DNA of 24,002 nucleotides from Deltaproteobacteria bacterium (GCA_030605675.1 JAUWHV010000069.1:1-24002), one strand, 5' to 3'. Shown: positions 7,293 to 15,175, numbered from the stretch's first letter. Notes: generated from the sequence alone by a model not told the origin. Numbers and translations are program-made.

Positions 7293-9704
7293 ATGACTAC
7301 CATCGTACCACTAGATCCGGAAAAACTTCGTCTGAACATAGATCCTCAAAGCCTGGGATTTCAACAACTGAGCCAGCTTGAGACTGAGGAAAGGCCTTTA
7401 GTGGCCCAGGAAAGAGCCATCCAGGCCCTCACTTTTGGCCTGAGAATGGAACATCCTGATTTCAACATATATGTTGCAGGGATCAAGGAAACAGGGCTTT
7501 CCGAACTGGCCCGGTCTTATGTAGAGGAAGTAGCCAAAAACACACATCCTCTACCTTCTGACTGGTGTTATGTCTATAACTTCCGTAACCCGGACAAACC
7601 TTCCGGAGTGGAGCTTCAGGAGGGCAAAGGCCGGGAATTCAAGAAGGACATGGCAGACTTACTGGATGAACTGAAGCTCCACATACCTAAAGTCTTTGAA
7701 GCCGAGACGTATGTTTCCCGGAAGGAAGAGGTGATAAAGGCATTCAATAAAGACCGGAAAAATGTATTTCAGGAGTTGGATAACAAGGTGCGCGAAAATG
7801 GCTTTCTACTGCAGTCAGATCAGTCAGTCATGATGGTAGTTCCGGCAAAGGAAGACGGTACCGCTCTCACCCCTGAGGATCTGTCAAAGATGTCTGAAGA
7901 AGAGCGGAAAGAGCTCAAGGCCAGGAGCGAAGAATTCCACAAGGATATGGGAGATGCCATGAGACGCATTAACCAGTTGGAACAGTCAGTGCGCCAAAGG
8001 CTGAAAGAACTGGATCAGGAGGTTGTCGGCCAGACAGTTGACACCTTACTGGAACCCCTGAAGAAAAAATATGAATCGATCAAAATACTCCGTGACTACT
8101 TTGCTGATGTAAGAGAAGACGTAGTCCAGTACATGGATGACTTCCGCCCTAAAAGCGAAGCTACTCCGGCTTTGCCCTTTCCCTTTCCAGGAGCTGGTCC
8201 GTCCTTTACCCGGTACGAAGTAAACATACTGGTTGACAATTCAGAGACCAAGGGGGCCCCTGTCATTATAGAAAGCAACCCGAGCTATCCAAACCTGTTT
8301 GGTGTCGTTGAGCGAAAGGCCCAGTTCGGTGCTCTTTTTACGGATTTTACCATGATCAAGTCAGGCGCAATTCACCGTGCAAACGGCGGTTATCTGCTCA
8401 TAAAGGCCCTTGATCTCTTAAAATGGCCTTTTTCATATGAAGCCATGAAAAGGTCATTAAGGAATAGAAAAATTGAGATAGAAGACCCTGGAGAACAGTT
8501 CGGATTATTCACAACCAAGGCGCTGAAACCCGAACCAATCCCTTTACGTATAAAGATAGTACTTATGGGTAATCCGTTCATCTATCAACTCCTTTATAAT
8601 TACGACGAAGACTTCAGAGAACTTTTTAAAGTCAAGGCCCACCTTGACGTCCATGTTGACAGGAACGAAGAGAGGCTGGAGCAATTCATGCGCTCAACCA
8701 AGGCCCTTGTAGAGCGGGAAAATCTCAGGGATATGCACATGAGCGGAGTTGCAAGTCTCATAGAGTTCAGCTCTGAGCTGGCAGGGTCCCAGGAAAAACT
8801 CAGTCTAAAAATATCGGATCTTGCAGACCTGTTGCGAGAGGCGGATTTCTGGGCAAAATCTGAAAACAGTGAACTTATCGAGGGCAAACATATCCAGAAG
8901 GCAATGGATGAAAAGGCATATAGGTGCAGCCTGTATGAGGACCATCTGCATGAAATGCTCAAAAAAGATATCCTTAAGGTGGCAACAACCGGTAAGGCCG
9001 TTGGCCAGGTAAATGGGCTGTCCATCTATGACCTTGGTGATTATGTGTTCGGCAAACCCTCCAGGATCACGGTGAATATAGCTCTCGGCAAAGAAGGGGT
9101 TGTAAACCTGGAAAGGGAGGCTGATCTCAGCGGCAGCATTCACACCAAAGGCGTGATGATACTGACCGGGTATCTAAAGGCGTGCTTTTCGGCAAACTGC
9201 CCATTGAGTCTCACCGCCTCTATCTGCTTTGAGCAGAGCTACGGCATGGTCGAGGGAGACTCCGCCTCCGGTGCAGAGTTGTTCGCCCTGCTGTCAGCAC
9301 TCTCTGATGTGCCGATTGACCAGGGAATTGCTGTAACCGGTGCTATGACCCAGAAAGGAGAAATTCTGCCGGTAGGGGGTGTCACCAGAAAAATCGAGGG
9401 TTTCTTTGACATCTGCGAGGCAAGAAATTTGACCGGAGAGCAGGGGGTAATAATCCCGGAGACCAACGTCAAGGACCTGATGCTCAAGCCAAAAGTGGTA
9501 GAGGCCGTAAAGCAAGGCAAATTCCAGATCTGGGCCATATCCAAGGTGGAAGAAGGCATGGAGATATTGACAGGCCAACCTGCAGGGACACCCGGACCTG
9601 ACGGACTCTATCCGGAAAATTCAGTATTTGCAAAAGTGAATGACCGGCTTAGAAAACTTGCTGAAGAAGCCAAGCTCTTCATGCAAAAAGAAGAGGCAGA
9701 GTAA
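7293..9704 (+). CDS. Lon-like protease of the AAA_32 type, degenerate Walker A
   Basis: An 803-residue protein: an AAA_32-type N-terminal and middle region, a helical/coiled-coil insertion (about 110-270), then a Lon (S16) protease domain from about residue 590. The catalytic dyad is clear: Ser657 in GDSASGAE and Lys700 in GGVTRKIEG, 43 residues apart as in E. coli Lon. At the expected P-loop the sequence is GIKETGLS (63-70), without the usual Lys/Arg-Thr pair, so ATP binding at that site may be lost. ATG 7293 is preferred, with AGAAGG (7282-7287) upstream. GTG 7287, overlapping the ruvB stop, is the alternative. It is the last gene of the yebC-ruvCAB run. Substrates are unknown. Confidence 0.9.
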   Translation: MTTIVPLDPEKLRLNIDPQSLGFQQLSQLETEERPLVAQERAIQALTFGLRMEHPDFNIYVAGIKETGLSELARSYVEEVAKNTHPLPSDWCYVYNFRNPDKPSGVELQEGKGREFKKDMADLLDELKLHIPKVFEAETYVSRKEEVIKAFNKDRKNVFQELDNKVRENGFLLQSDQSVMMVVPAKEDGTALTPEDLSKMSEEERKELKARSEEFHKDMGDAMRRINQLEQSVRQRLKELDQEVVGQTVDTLLEPLKKKYESIKILRDYFADVREDVVQYMDDFRPKSEATPALPFPFPGAGPSFTRYEVNILVDNSETKGAPVIIESNPSYPNLFGVVERKAQFGALFTDFTMIKSGAIHRANGGYLLIKALDLLKWPFSYEAMKRSLRNRKIEIEDPGEQFGLFTTKALKPEPIPLRIKIVLMGNPFIYQLLYNYDEDFRELFKVKAHLDVHVDRNEERLEQFMRSTKALVERENLRDMHMSGVASLIEFSSELAGSQEKLSLKISDLADLLREADFWAKSENSELIEGKHIQKAMDEKAYRCSLYEDHLHEMLKKDILKVATTGKAVGQVNGLSIYDLGDYVFGKPSRITVNIALGKEGVVNLEREADLSGSIHTKGVMILTGYLKACFSANCPLSLTASICFEQSYGMVEGDSASGAELFALLSALSDVPIDQGIAVTGAMTQKGEILPVGGVTRKIEGFFDICEARNLTGEQGVIIPETNVKDLMLKPKVVEAVKQGKFQIWAISKVEEGMEILTGQPAGTPGPDGLYPENSVFAKVNDRLRKLAEEAKLFMQKEEAE

Positions 9705-9809
9705 GCGTTCACATGGCACCGCATCTGCTTTGTTGTCGGGCACTTGAAGTACAGGGAGTACGTCTGCGTACCCTCCGCCTCGCATCTGCAGCACCATGTA
9801 AACGCTTAC
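9701..9809. repeat. Structured inverted-repeat element after the Lon-like gene
   Basis: GTAAGCGTTCACATGG (9701-9716) starts at the Lon-like stop codon and pairs with CCATGTAAACGCTTAC (9794-9809) with one mismatch in 16. Inside, GCATCTGC occurs twice in direct orientation and GGGAGTACG can pair imperfectly with CGTACCCTCC. The arm sequence GTAAACGCTTAC recurs at 16360-16371. It could be a terminator or a member of a dispersed palindromic repeat family. Confidence 0.6.
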
Positions 9810-9895
9810 AGTTCGGTGGGTTGAAACGGGCGCTGTAATCCCGTGAACGGTTACGAGGAAGAAAAGAAATAGCGTGAGAAATCACAGGAGAAAAA

Positions 9896-10381
9896 ATGAA
9901 ACTTAATATCATCACTTCCCAGAATAAATTGCCGGTAAAAAAGGGGTATATGATCTCCTTAATCATAAATAATCTCAAGGGACATAAAGATGTAGAGGTA
10001 CATCTTTTCCGGCCGGATTGGGATGAAAAGGAAGCCAAATCCTACGACTGGTCGAAACTTCTGGGAGACCCGATAGACAGAAAAGCACCTTTTGATCCCA
10101 TGAGCAGTCGCAAGGTCCTTTTGGAATCGTTCACCCTTGAGGAAAGAGATATGATAATTGACTGCATGAAGGAACGGTATGTCTCCAGACTGTCCGCAAT
10201 CAATTCACGCCCCTTGGACTTCCCCATTCCTATGGGGCTCATTCCTCTGTCTGAAATCCCGGAAGATGATGATATCGGCTGCATCCGCTTTGAAGAGATC
10301 CCTAACTATACCCTCCCCTTTCTTGTGCATGGCCTTTACATTTTAAGCCAGCATAAACCAGTAGAGGAAGAAAGCGATTAG
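9896..10381 (+). CDS. Hypothetical protein, 161 residues
   Basis: I do not recognise this family. The protein is soluble and acidic, with no signal peptide or membrane segment. It begins MKLNIITSQNKLPVKKGYM and has a central region rich in charged helices (FTLEERDMIIDCMKERYVSRL). There is a single cysteine and no obvious catalytic motif. AGGAG seven bases upstream of the ATG is a good ribosome binding site, and codon use looks like that of its neighbours, so I take it as a real gene. It lies 191 bp after the Lon-like gene. The stop codon TAG lies inside the left arm of the palindromic element at 10374-10568, so the last two residues appear to be supplied by that repeat. Confidence 0.75.
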   Translation: MKLNIITSQNKLPVKKGYMISLIINNLKGHKDVEVHLFRPDWDEKEAKSYDWSKLLGDPIDRKAPFDPMSSRKVLLESFTLEERDMIIDCMKERYVSRLSAINSRPLDFPIPMGLIPLSEIPEDDDIGCIRFEEIPNYTLPFLVHGLYILSQHKPVEEESD

Positions 10382-10568
10382 CTGTTAGCCATTAGCGTTT
10401 AGCTTTGAAAAATCAGGGCATTACGTTAATTAGGAATAACACCCAACGGGTTCACCCTGTTGAATCTCCAAAGGGGGCAGCGAAGCTGCATTCAACAGGG
10501 TGAAAGTTGTAATAGCAAAACATCCTGTAATCATTACAGCTAATAGCTAACCGCTAACGGCTAATCGC
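10374..10568. repeat. 195-bp palindromic MITE-like element
   Basis: The terminal arms of 31 bp (10374-10404 and 10538-10568) are inverted repeats matching at 26 positions, built from the units GCGATTAGC and GTTAGC. Inside lies a perfect 15-bp inverted repeat TTCACCCTGTTGAAT (10451-10465 / 10490-10504), and inside that a hairpin GCAGC-gaa-GCTGC (10477-10489). No target-site duplication was found. The segment TAATAGCTAACCGCTAA recurs at 21081-21097. Confidence 0.7.
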
Positions 10569-10583
10569 ACAGATCCAAACGAT

Positions 10584-10754
10584 TCACCACCAGCTTATTA
10601 CCTCATCGTTGTCAAAGATTAGTTTCACCAACTTGTCATAATCCGTATTCTCATAAAGGTTAAACCGGGTCGCCTTGTGGTCTTCTGCCAATTTCTCAGC
10701 AAGGAACTTAGTATAATTTTCAGGTCTGCTTTTAAAAATATGTAACTGCTTCAT
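10584..10754 (-). CDS. Small 56-residue protein downstream of two DsrE-fold genes
   Basis: A short ORF begins MKQLHIFKSRPENYTKFLAE and ends VISWW. It starts 13 bases after the upstream gene's stop, with TAGGA about ten bases before the ATG. The protein is charged and soluble, with an alternating beta-like start (LHIFKS), a helix, and a second strand (ATRFNLYE), which resembles a half-size Rossmann-like or DsrE-type fold. The tight spacing and regular composition argue that it is real and belongs to the three-gene minus-strand operon. It may be a DsrH/TusB-like partner, but that is only an inference from gene order. Confidence 0.65.
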   Translation of the reverse strand: MKQLHIFKSRPENYTKFLAEKLAEDHKATRFNLYENTDYDKLVKLIFDNDEVISWW

Positions 10755-10766
10755 TTTCTCGTTTTC

Positions 10767-11078
10767 CTAAAAAGGCACCACTAGCTGGTATGCCTTAATT
10801 TTGGGGATCATTTCTTCCAATGAAAGGTATTTAACGTGCTCATATTTGTCGGCATCGGCCTTGACGTTAGTGTAGATCTCTGCCTCAAAGTCCACCACAA
10901 AGCTCTCCAGGTGTTCTTTGAACTCCTCCTCTGATAAATTTGAGGGTGTTTCTATATTGGAGTCAATGAAGAAGGCACCGCACCAAAGATTCTCCACCAT
11001 ACATCCGAAGGCGCTACGCAGGGCCTGCCAGCAATTCTCGGTTTCGTCAATAATGAAAGCTACCTTTTCAATATTCAT
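10767..11078 (-). CDS. DsrE/DsrF-like small protein
   Basis: A 103-residue protein starting MNIEKVAFIIDETENCWQALR. The pattern LRSAFGCMVENLWCGAFFID resembles the early strands and helix of the DsrE/DsrF/TusC fold, which is used for persulfide relay or as a small peroxiredoxin-like scaffold. Cysteines are at residues 16, 26 and 33. It lies 12 bases downstream of a second DsrE-fold gene on the minus strand. No dsrAB or other sulfur genes are in view, so the actual partner is unknown. The family call is moderate. Confidence 0.7.
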   Translation of the reverse strand: MNIEKVAFIIDETENCWQALRSAFGCMVENLWCGAFFIDSNIETPSNLSEEEFKEHLESFVVDFEAEIYTNVKADADKYEHVKYLSLEEMIPKIKAYQLVVPF

Positions 11079-11090
11079 GGTCTGTTTCTC

Positions 11091-11396
11091 CTACAGAACA
11101 ATATAACGATCACAATCTTTCATTATTTGAACATTCCGCATTTGGGTACCAAAGTCCTGGTCCTTGACAATTGGTACGGGCTTATCAATCTTGAAAGATT
11201 CAAAGCACAAGCTGCAAAGGCTTATATGGCAAATCCCCTCCAGTTCGGTGAACCTCTCGTTTTTAGTCAGGAAAACACCCTGATTAGTGAGGAAAATGGT
11301 CACTTTCTTTCCCGCCCTATGCGCCGCCTTGGTAATGCCGATCAGATGATCGATGTGTTTGTCGGAACTAACTAAAATGCCTAACTTGTCATTCAT
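11091..11396 (-). CDS. DsrE-family sulfur-relay-like protein
   Basis: A 101-residue protein with the compact DsrE/TusD-type pattern: an N-terminal strand KLGILVSSDK, the helix HLIGITKAAHRAG, then KKVTIFLTNQGV, a cysteine-bearing stretch ISLCSLCFES, and a C-terminal MRNVQIMKDCDRYIVL. Such proteins often carry sulfur as persulfides in sulfur-oxidising or sulfate-reducing bacteria. It is first in a three-gene minus-strand operon. GAGGGG precedes the ATG closely. The call rests on fold pattern and length. Confidence 0.78.
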   Translation of the reverse strand: MNDKLGILVSSDKHIDHLIGITKAAHRAGKKVTIFLTNQGVFLTKNERFTELEGICHISLCSLCFESFKIDKPVPIVKDQDFGTQMRNVQIMKDCDRYIVL

Positions 11397-11504
11397 ATCC
11401 CCTCTTTCTCCTGATGATACGATATCGCAGACTATTTAGTAATTGTCGAAAATACTACCCTGATGAACGGTGACACAGTGGGGACAGACAGGAAATCTCC
11501 CGTC

Positions 11505-12044
11505 CTAACTATTTTCATCAGAGCCCATGAATTGAGTTCCAAGATACATGTAATGGAGTCCGGAAATTACAGTAATCAGGGCAGTACCTATATAAAGAAA
11601 AGGTAAAATCCTGCCAAACCAGCCCAAATCATAATTTACGAGGACCATAAAAATAGTCCCCAATTGGGCTACTGTAGTAATCTTGCCAAGCATAGATGGG
11701 TGGATTTCCACTTCACCCTGAAACAGAAATATTATCAAGACACCAAACACGATTATCACATCTCGACTAATCACAGTTACTGCCAGCCAGCCTGGCAGAA
11801 ACCCTATGACTGCAAGAGTTACATAAGCTGATGTGAGAAGGAGTTTGTCGGCAATAGGGTCCAAAATAGCGCCAATGCGGGTCTTCTGTCTCATCCATCG
11901 AGCTATCAGGCCGTCCAGGCCGTCGGTTATTCCAGCTATAGTGAAAACAATCAAGGCTTCCACAAACTTACCGTTGATAAGCAGTATCACCAGCAGCGGC
12001 GTAAGTATAATGCGTATGAGGGTCAGTAAATTAGGTAAATTCAA
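11505..12044 (-). CDS. pgsA: CDP-diacylglycerol--glycerol-3-phosphate 3-phosphatidyltransferase
   Basis: A 179-residue integral membrane enzyme that makes phosphatidylglycerol phosphate, the first committed step to phosphatidylglycerol and cardiolipin. The CDP-alcohol phosphotransferase motif is intact: Asp41, Asp44-Gly45, Ala48-Arg49, Gly58, Asp62 and Asp66 with standard spacing. Several hydrophobic segments surround it. It starts 16 bases after the miaA stop, so it is the third gene of a mutL-miaA-pgsA operon on the minus strand. Length and motif are typical for PgsA. Confidence 0.93.
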   Translation of the reverse strand: MNLPNLLTLIRIILTPLLVILLINGKFVEALIVFTIAGITDGLDGLIARWMRQKTRIGAILDPIADKLLLTSAYVTLAVIGFLPGWLAVTVISRDVIIVFGVLIIFLFQGEVEIHPSMLGKITTVAQLGTIFMVLVNYDLGWFGRILPFLYIGTALITVISGLHYMYLGTQFMGSDENS

Positions 12045-12060
12045 TTCCCGGCTCTTTCAA

Positions 12061-13002
12061 TTATCCAATTTCTTGCCAGACTTTGTTAAGACCCATCAGG
12101 GCTTCGGGATGATACCATCTGATTTCAGGATCGGCCCGGAACCATGTAATCTGGCGCTTTGCATAACGGCGGGTATCCCTTCTTAATTGGCTTACAGCCT
12201 CATCAAAGGACACTTCTCCTTTGAGAAAAAGAATCATATGCCGATATCCAAGGGACTGCAAGGGTTTAAGATGGTGTGAATATCCTTTATCCAACAAAAA
12301 TTTCACTTCCTCTAAAAACCCGGCATCCAGCATAGCGCCAACCCGTGCGTCAATCCGCTTATAGAGCTCTTCCCTGGGCCTTATTAGTCCTATCTTTGTG
12401 CACAACAGTCTCTGTCCTGAAATACTTTTATGCATCCTCTGCCATATCGACATAGGCTCGCCGGTCTGATGATATACCTCAAGTGCCCTTATGACTCTGA
12501 ATGTATCATTAGGATGGAGCCTGTTCGCTGCTTCCGGGTCTGCGCCGACAAGGAGGTCATGTAGGGCCCTTTTCCCCTGATTTGCTGAGATTTTACGCAA
12601 CATTTCCCTTACCATGGGATCACGTCCCGGACATGGGGCCAGTCCCTCAAGAAGGGATCTCAGATAAAGTCCGCTGCCCCCGACCAGCAAGGGCACCTTT
12701 CCCCTTGCTCTTATGGACCTGATGATGCCCAGTGCCTTACGCACAAAGTCAGCAGCGTCAAAGGGCTCATCAGGATCTGCAACGTCAATCAGGTGATGGG
12801 GGACCCGCTTCTGTTCCTCAAGGCTGGGCTTGGCAGTCCCTATATCAAGTCCCCTGAATACCTGCACTGAATCCACACTTATGATCTCAGAGCACATCTC
12901 TTTTGCAAGGCGAAGAGACAGGGATGTCTTTCCCACAGCAGTCGGACCGACAAGGGCAACCATGTGGAATTTGGTGATTTGGTGATTTGGTGATTTGGTC
13001 AT
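12061..13002 (-). CDS. miaA: tRNA dimethylallyltransferase MiaA
   Basis: This enzyme transfers a dimethylallyl group to the N6 of A37 in tRNAs reading codons that begin with U. The P-loop GPTAVGKTS is at about residues 19-27. DSVQVFRGLDIGTAKP and GGSGLYLRSLLEG follow as expected. I chose ATG at 13002 because it overlaps the mutL stop (ATGA), giving 313 residues. The first residues are then encoded by an 8-bp tandem repeat, and the internal ATG at 12963 (MVALVGPTAVGKT) is an equally sensible start that would leave the repeat outside the gene. The frame also stays open further upstream inside mutL, but that part has no family similarity. Confidence 0.93.
   Translation of the reverse strand: MTKSPNHQITKFHMVALVGPTAVGKTSLSLRLAKEMCSEIISVDSVQVFRGLDIGTAKPSLEEQKRVPHHLIDVADPDEPFDAADFVRKALGIIRSIRARGKVPLLVGGSGLYLRSLLEGLAPCPGRDPMVREMLRKISANQGKRALHDLLVGADPEAANRLHPNDTFRVIRALEVYHQTGEPMSIWQRMHKSISGQRLLCTKIGLIRPREELYKRIDARVGAMLDAGFLEEVKFLLDKGYSHHLKPLQSLGYRHMILFLKGEVSFDEAVSQLRRDTRRYAKRQITWFRADPEIRWYHPEALMGLNKVWQEIG
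12972..12999. repeat. 8-bp tandem repeat at the mutL-miaA junction
   Basis: On the plus strand the unit GGTGATTT occurs three times, followed by GGT (a little over three copies). It lies between the mutL stop and the conserved start of MiaA. The unit length is not a multiple of three, so a change in copy number would shift the frame if translation begins at 13002 but not if it begins at 12963. Confidence 0.85.
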
Positions 13003-14807
13003 CGTTTTCGCCCGAATCGCCGTTCTATCTCGCTGAATCCCAAAACCTGAGAAACAGGCCTTCCGTGGGGACAGTGAGACACACCTTCGGAAACCAGTTC
13101 CTTGAATAAGGCCTTCATCTCTTGCAACTCGAGGTGGTGATTGGCCTTTATTGCGGAATGACAAGCCATAGAGGCCAGAAGATCGTGAACCAGGCCTTTT
13201 ACATCCTGTTCCGGGAAACTGAGAATACGGTCTATCAGTTCACCGACTACTTCGCTGGTCTTGGAGCAAGAGGCTAAGAAATCCGGGACAGACCTGATAG
13301 CAACCTGGGAATGTCCAAATGGCTCGATTACCACTCCTAATCGGTTTAGTATGGGACAAATCTCCGGAAGTTTTGCAACATCTTCCTGGTTCCTTTCCAG
13401 GACTTCAGGAAATACAAGGGGTTGAGTATTCAGGGCATCAGTTCGCGCAATCTGTCGGTTTAGCCTCTTAAAGATAAGGGCCTCGTGAGCTGCATGCTGG
13501 TCCACAAGCACAAGGCCATCCGGTCCCTCTGCCAGGATATAACTCTTGGCCAACTGGCCGAGAACACGAAAGTCCTGCCATAAATGTGCCATATCAGACT
13601 TCCGGACATGGTGGTCCTGATCGGGTGATACAGGAGGCTCGGGGCCGGCAATCAGGGCTGTTTTCTGATCTTGCCCGGATGAAGGGAATCCCCCGTAAGC
13701 GGGGGATTCCTCTGAGACCTGAAAAGCATCAGGAGGTATATCCAGTTCCTGCTGACCAATTGAAAGGCCTATTTTTTCCGATCTTGCACGGGTTTTTCCA
13801 AAAGGCGCAGCAACGACCTTTATGCCTTCAAGGGCCCTTTGTACGGAGTGGTAAACAATTCGATATATTGCGTCTGAATCGTGGAAACGAACTTCTTGTT
13901 TAGCAGGATGCACGTTCACGTCCACCTGATCCGGTCGGACCTCCAGAAACAGAGCACCCATAGGGTATGAATTCTTCATCATGAAGCCCCTGAAGGCCTG
14001 ATTAAGTGCCTTCCATAGCAGTCTGCTATTTATGGGTCTTTGATTCAAAAAAAAGTAAAAGGACTTGGAGGAGGCCCTTGCTTCCTCCGGTGGTGTCACA
14101 TAACCTGAAACCAGGATTTCCCGGGATTTGCCTTCAACAGGCAGCATCTGAAGAACAAGCTGATCCCCTACCAGGGGCCAGAGGCGTTGGGGGCCCCGGC
14201 AACCAGGACGGGACCGAAATATTTCCCTTCCATCACTCAAGAGTTCAAAAAGGATCTCAGGAAAACCCACTGACAGGGTACGTACTATTTGGGAAATATG
14301 TCCCAACTCAGTCTGACGCCTCTTGAGAAACCTGCGTCTTGCCGGTATCTCCAGGAACAGATCCTCTACTTCCACTGTAGTACCGGAGGGGCATCCTACG
14401 GCCATGGTCTTCTTGTCTCTGCCGAAGTCCACTCTCACTCGCCACCCTTCGATATTGTCAGGAGGCCTGGAAGTGATGGACAGCCTGGAAACAGCGCCTA
14501 TGCTGGAAAGGGCCTCACCCCTGAAACCCATGGTGCGTATAACAGCCAAATCGGCTTCATCCCTGATTTTGCTGGTTGCATGGCGTTCAACAGCCAGATC
14601 GATGTCTTCTTTTTCTAAGCCGACACCATCATCTGTAACCCTGATGAGGTGTTTACCACCATCTTCCAACTCTACACGGATCCGTCCGGCCCCTGCGTCT
14701 ATAGAATTTTCAAGGAGTTCCTTCACTATCGAAGCAGGCCTTTCCACTACCTCACCTGCTGCAATTTGATTGGCTATATGGGAAGGAAGGATATGTATTT
14801 TGGGCAC
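12999..14807 (-). CDS. mutL: DNA mismatch repair protein MutL
   Basis: A 602-residue protein that couples mismatch recognition by MutS to strand removal. The N-terminal GHKL ATPase carries LLENSIDAGA, DDGVGL, RHATSKI and GFRGEALSSIG. A variable linker (about residues 330-400) is followed by the C-terminal dimerisation and endonuclease domain, with VDQHAAHEALIFKR, ACHSAIKA, CPHGRP and a final RRFGR. The DQHA motif ends in Lys where many nicking MutLs have Glu, but the core metal ligands appear present. The GTG start at 14807 has AGGA six bases upstream. No mutS is in view. The linker holds a 10-bp palindrome (13686-13709). Confidence 0.95.
   Translation of the reverse strand: MPKIHILPSHIANQIAAGEVVERPASIVKELLENSIDAGAGRIRVELEDGGKHLIRVTDDGVGLEKEDIDLAVERHATSKIRDEADLAVIRTMGFRGEALSSIGAVSRLSITSRPPDNIEGWRVRVDFGRDKKTMAVGCPSGTTVEVEDLFLEIPARRRFLKRRQTELGHISQIVRTLSVGFPEILFELLSDGREIFRSRPGCRGPQRLWPLVGDQLVLQMLPVEGKSREILVSGYVTPPEEARASSKSFYFFLNQRPINSRLLWKALNQAFRGFMMKNSYPMGALFLEVRPDQVDVNVHPAKQEVRFHDSDAIYRIVYHSVQRALEGIKVVAAPFGKTRARSEKIGLSIGQQELDIPPDAFQVSEESPAYGGFPSSGQDQKTALIAGPEPPVSPDQDHHVRKSDMAHLWQDFRVLGQLAKSYILAEGPDGLVLVDQHAAHEALIFKRLNRQIARTDALNTQPLVFPEVLERNQEDVAKLPEICPILNRLGVVIEPFGHSQVAIRSVPDFLASCSKTSEVVGELIDRILSFPEQDVKGLVHDLLASMACHSAIKANHHLELQEMKALFKELVSEGVSHCPHGRPVSQVLGFSEIERRFGRKR
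13686..13709. repeat. Palindrome within the MutL linker
   Basis: A perfect 10-bp stem GAATCCCCCG / CGGGGGATTC with loop TAAG. It is read in frame in mutL as part of ESPAYGGFP, in the non-conserved linker between the ATPase and C-terminal domains. Confidence 0.8.
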
Positions 14808-14987
14808 AAGAATTCCTGTTTACCGTATTTGCTCATTCAATGTAACCATTCACACTCCCCGGCAGGGAATAACTAGTTACTGATGACCTGTACGCTCATT
14901 CTAATCACTTTAACGTATTGTTGCTCTGAATACGCTCTGTTATAGTTGGCAAATTCTTCAGCGATTTTACCATCCAAAATCCTGAAA
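14808..14987. other. Divergent intergenic region between mutL and the MITE copy 3
   Basis: I see no gene here. The region must hold the mutL promoter on the minus strand, and perhaps part of the promoter for the cysteine desulfurase on the plus strand. No confident -35/-10 pair could be assigned by eye. Confidence 0.4.
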
Positions 14988-15175
14988 GTAACTATTCAGG
15001 TGAATAGACTGAAGGTAGAAGGCTAATAGGGACAAATCATGCGTAATCACACAAAATTGCGGGCATTTGAGTTGGCTGACGAGTTTGCAGTATTAGTTTA
15101 GAGAATTTATCTCTGTTCGATTGTTGCGAGATGGTTGAAATACTTCAGTCTTCAGCCTTCAACCTGAATAGTTAC
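14988..15175 (+). repeat. MITE-like element, copy 3, with a different interior
   Basis: A 188-bp element with the same ends (GTAACTATTCAGGT and ACCTGAATAGTTAC) and the same right-hand 75 bp as copies 1 and 2. The central part is different and carries the beginning of a four-helix-bundle protein gene (15039-15101). Flanking octamers TCCTGAAA and TCATAAAA match at 6 of 8 positions, perhaps a decayed target duplication. It ends 39 bp before the first possible start of the cysteine desulfurase gene. Confidence 0.75.
15039..15101 (+). pseudogene. Truncated N-terminus of a four-helix-bundle protein
   Basis: The ATG-initiated frame reads MRNHTKLRAFELADEFAV and stops after 20 residues. This strongly resembles the first residues of the small four-helix-bundle (23S rRNA intervening-sequence-type) proteins, whose genes are about 120 codons long. 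The rest of the gene is missing, so this looks like a deletion remnant carried inside the MITE-like element. Confidence 0.6.

Noticed and set aside
10918..11375. Plus-strand open frames over the DsrE-type genes
   Set aside because: They are antisense to two genes with good fold patterns and operon spacing, and show no family features.
12061..13164. Longer miaA frame reaching into mutL
   Set aside because: The extra N-terminal residues come from the mutL coding region read in another frame and have no similarity to MiaA; the ATGA overlap at 13002 or the ATG at 12963 are natural starts.
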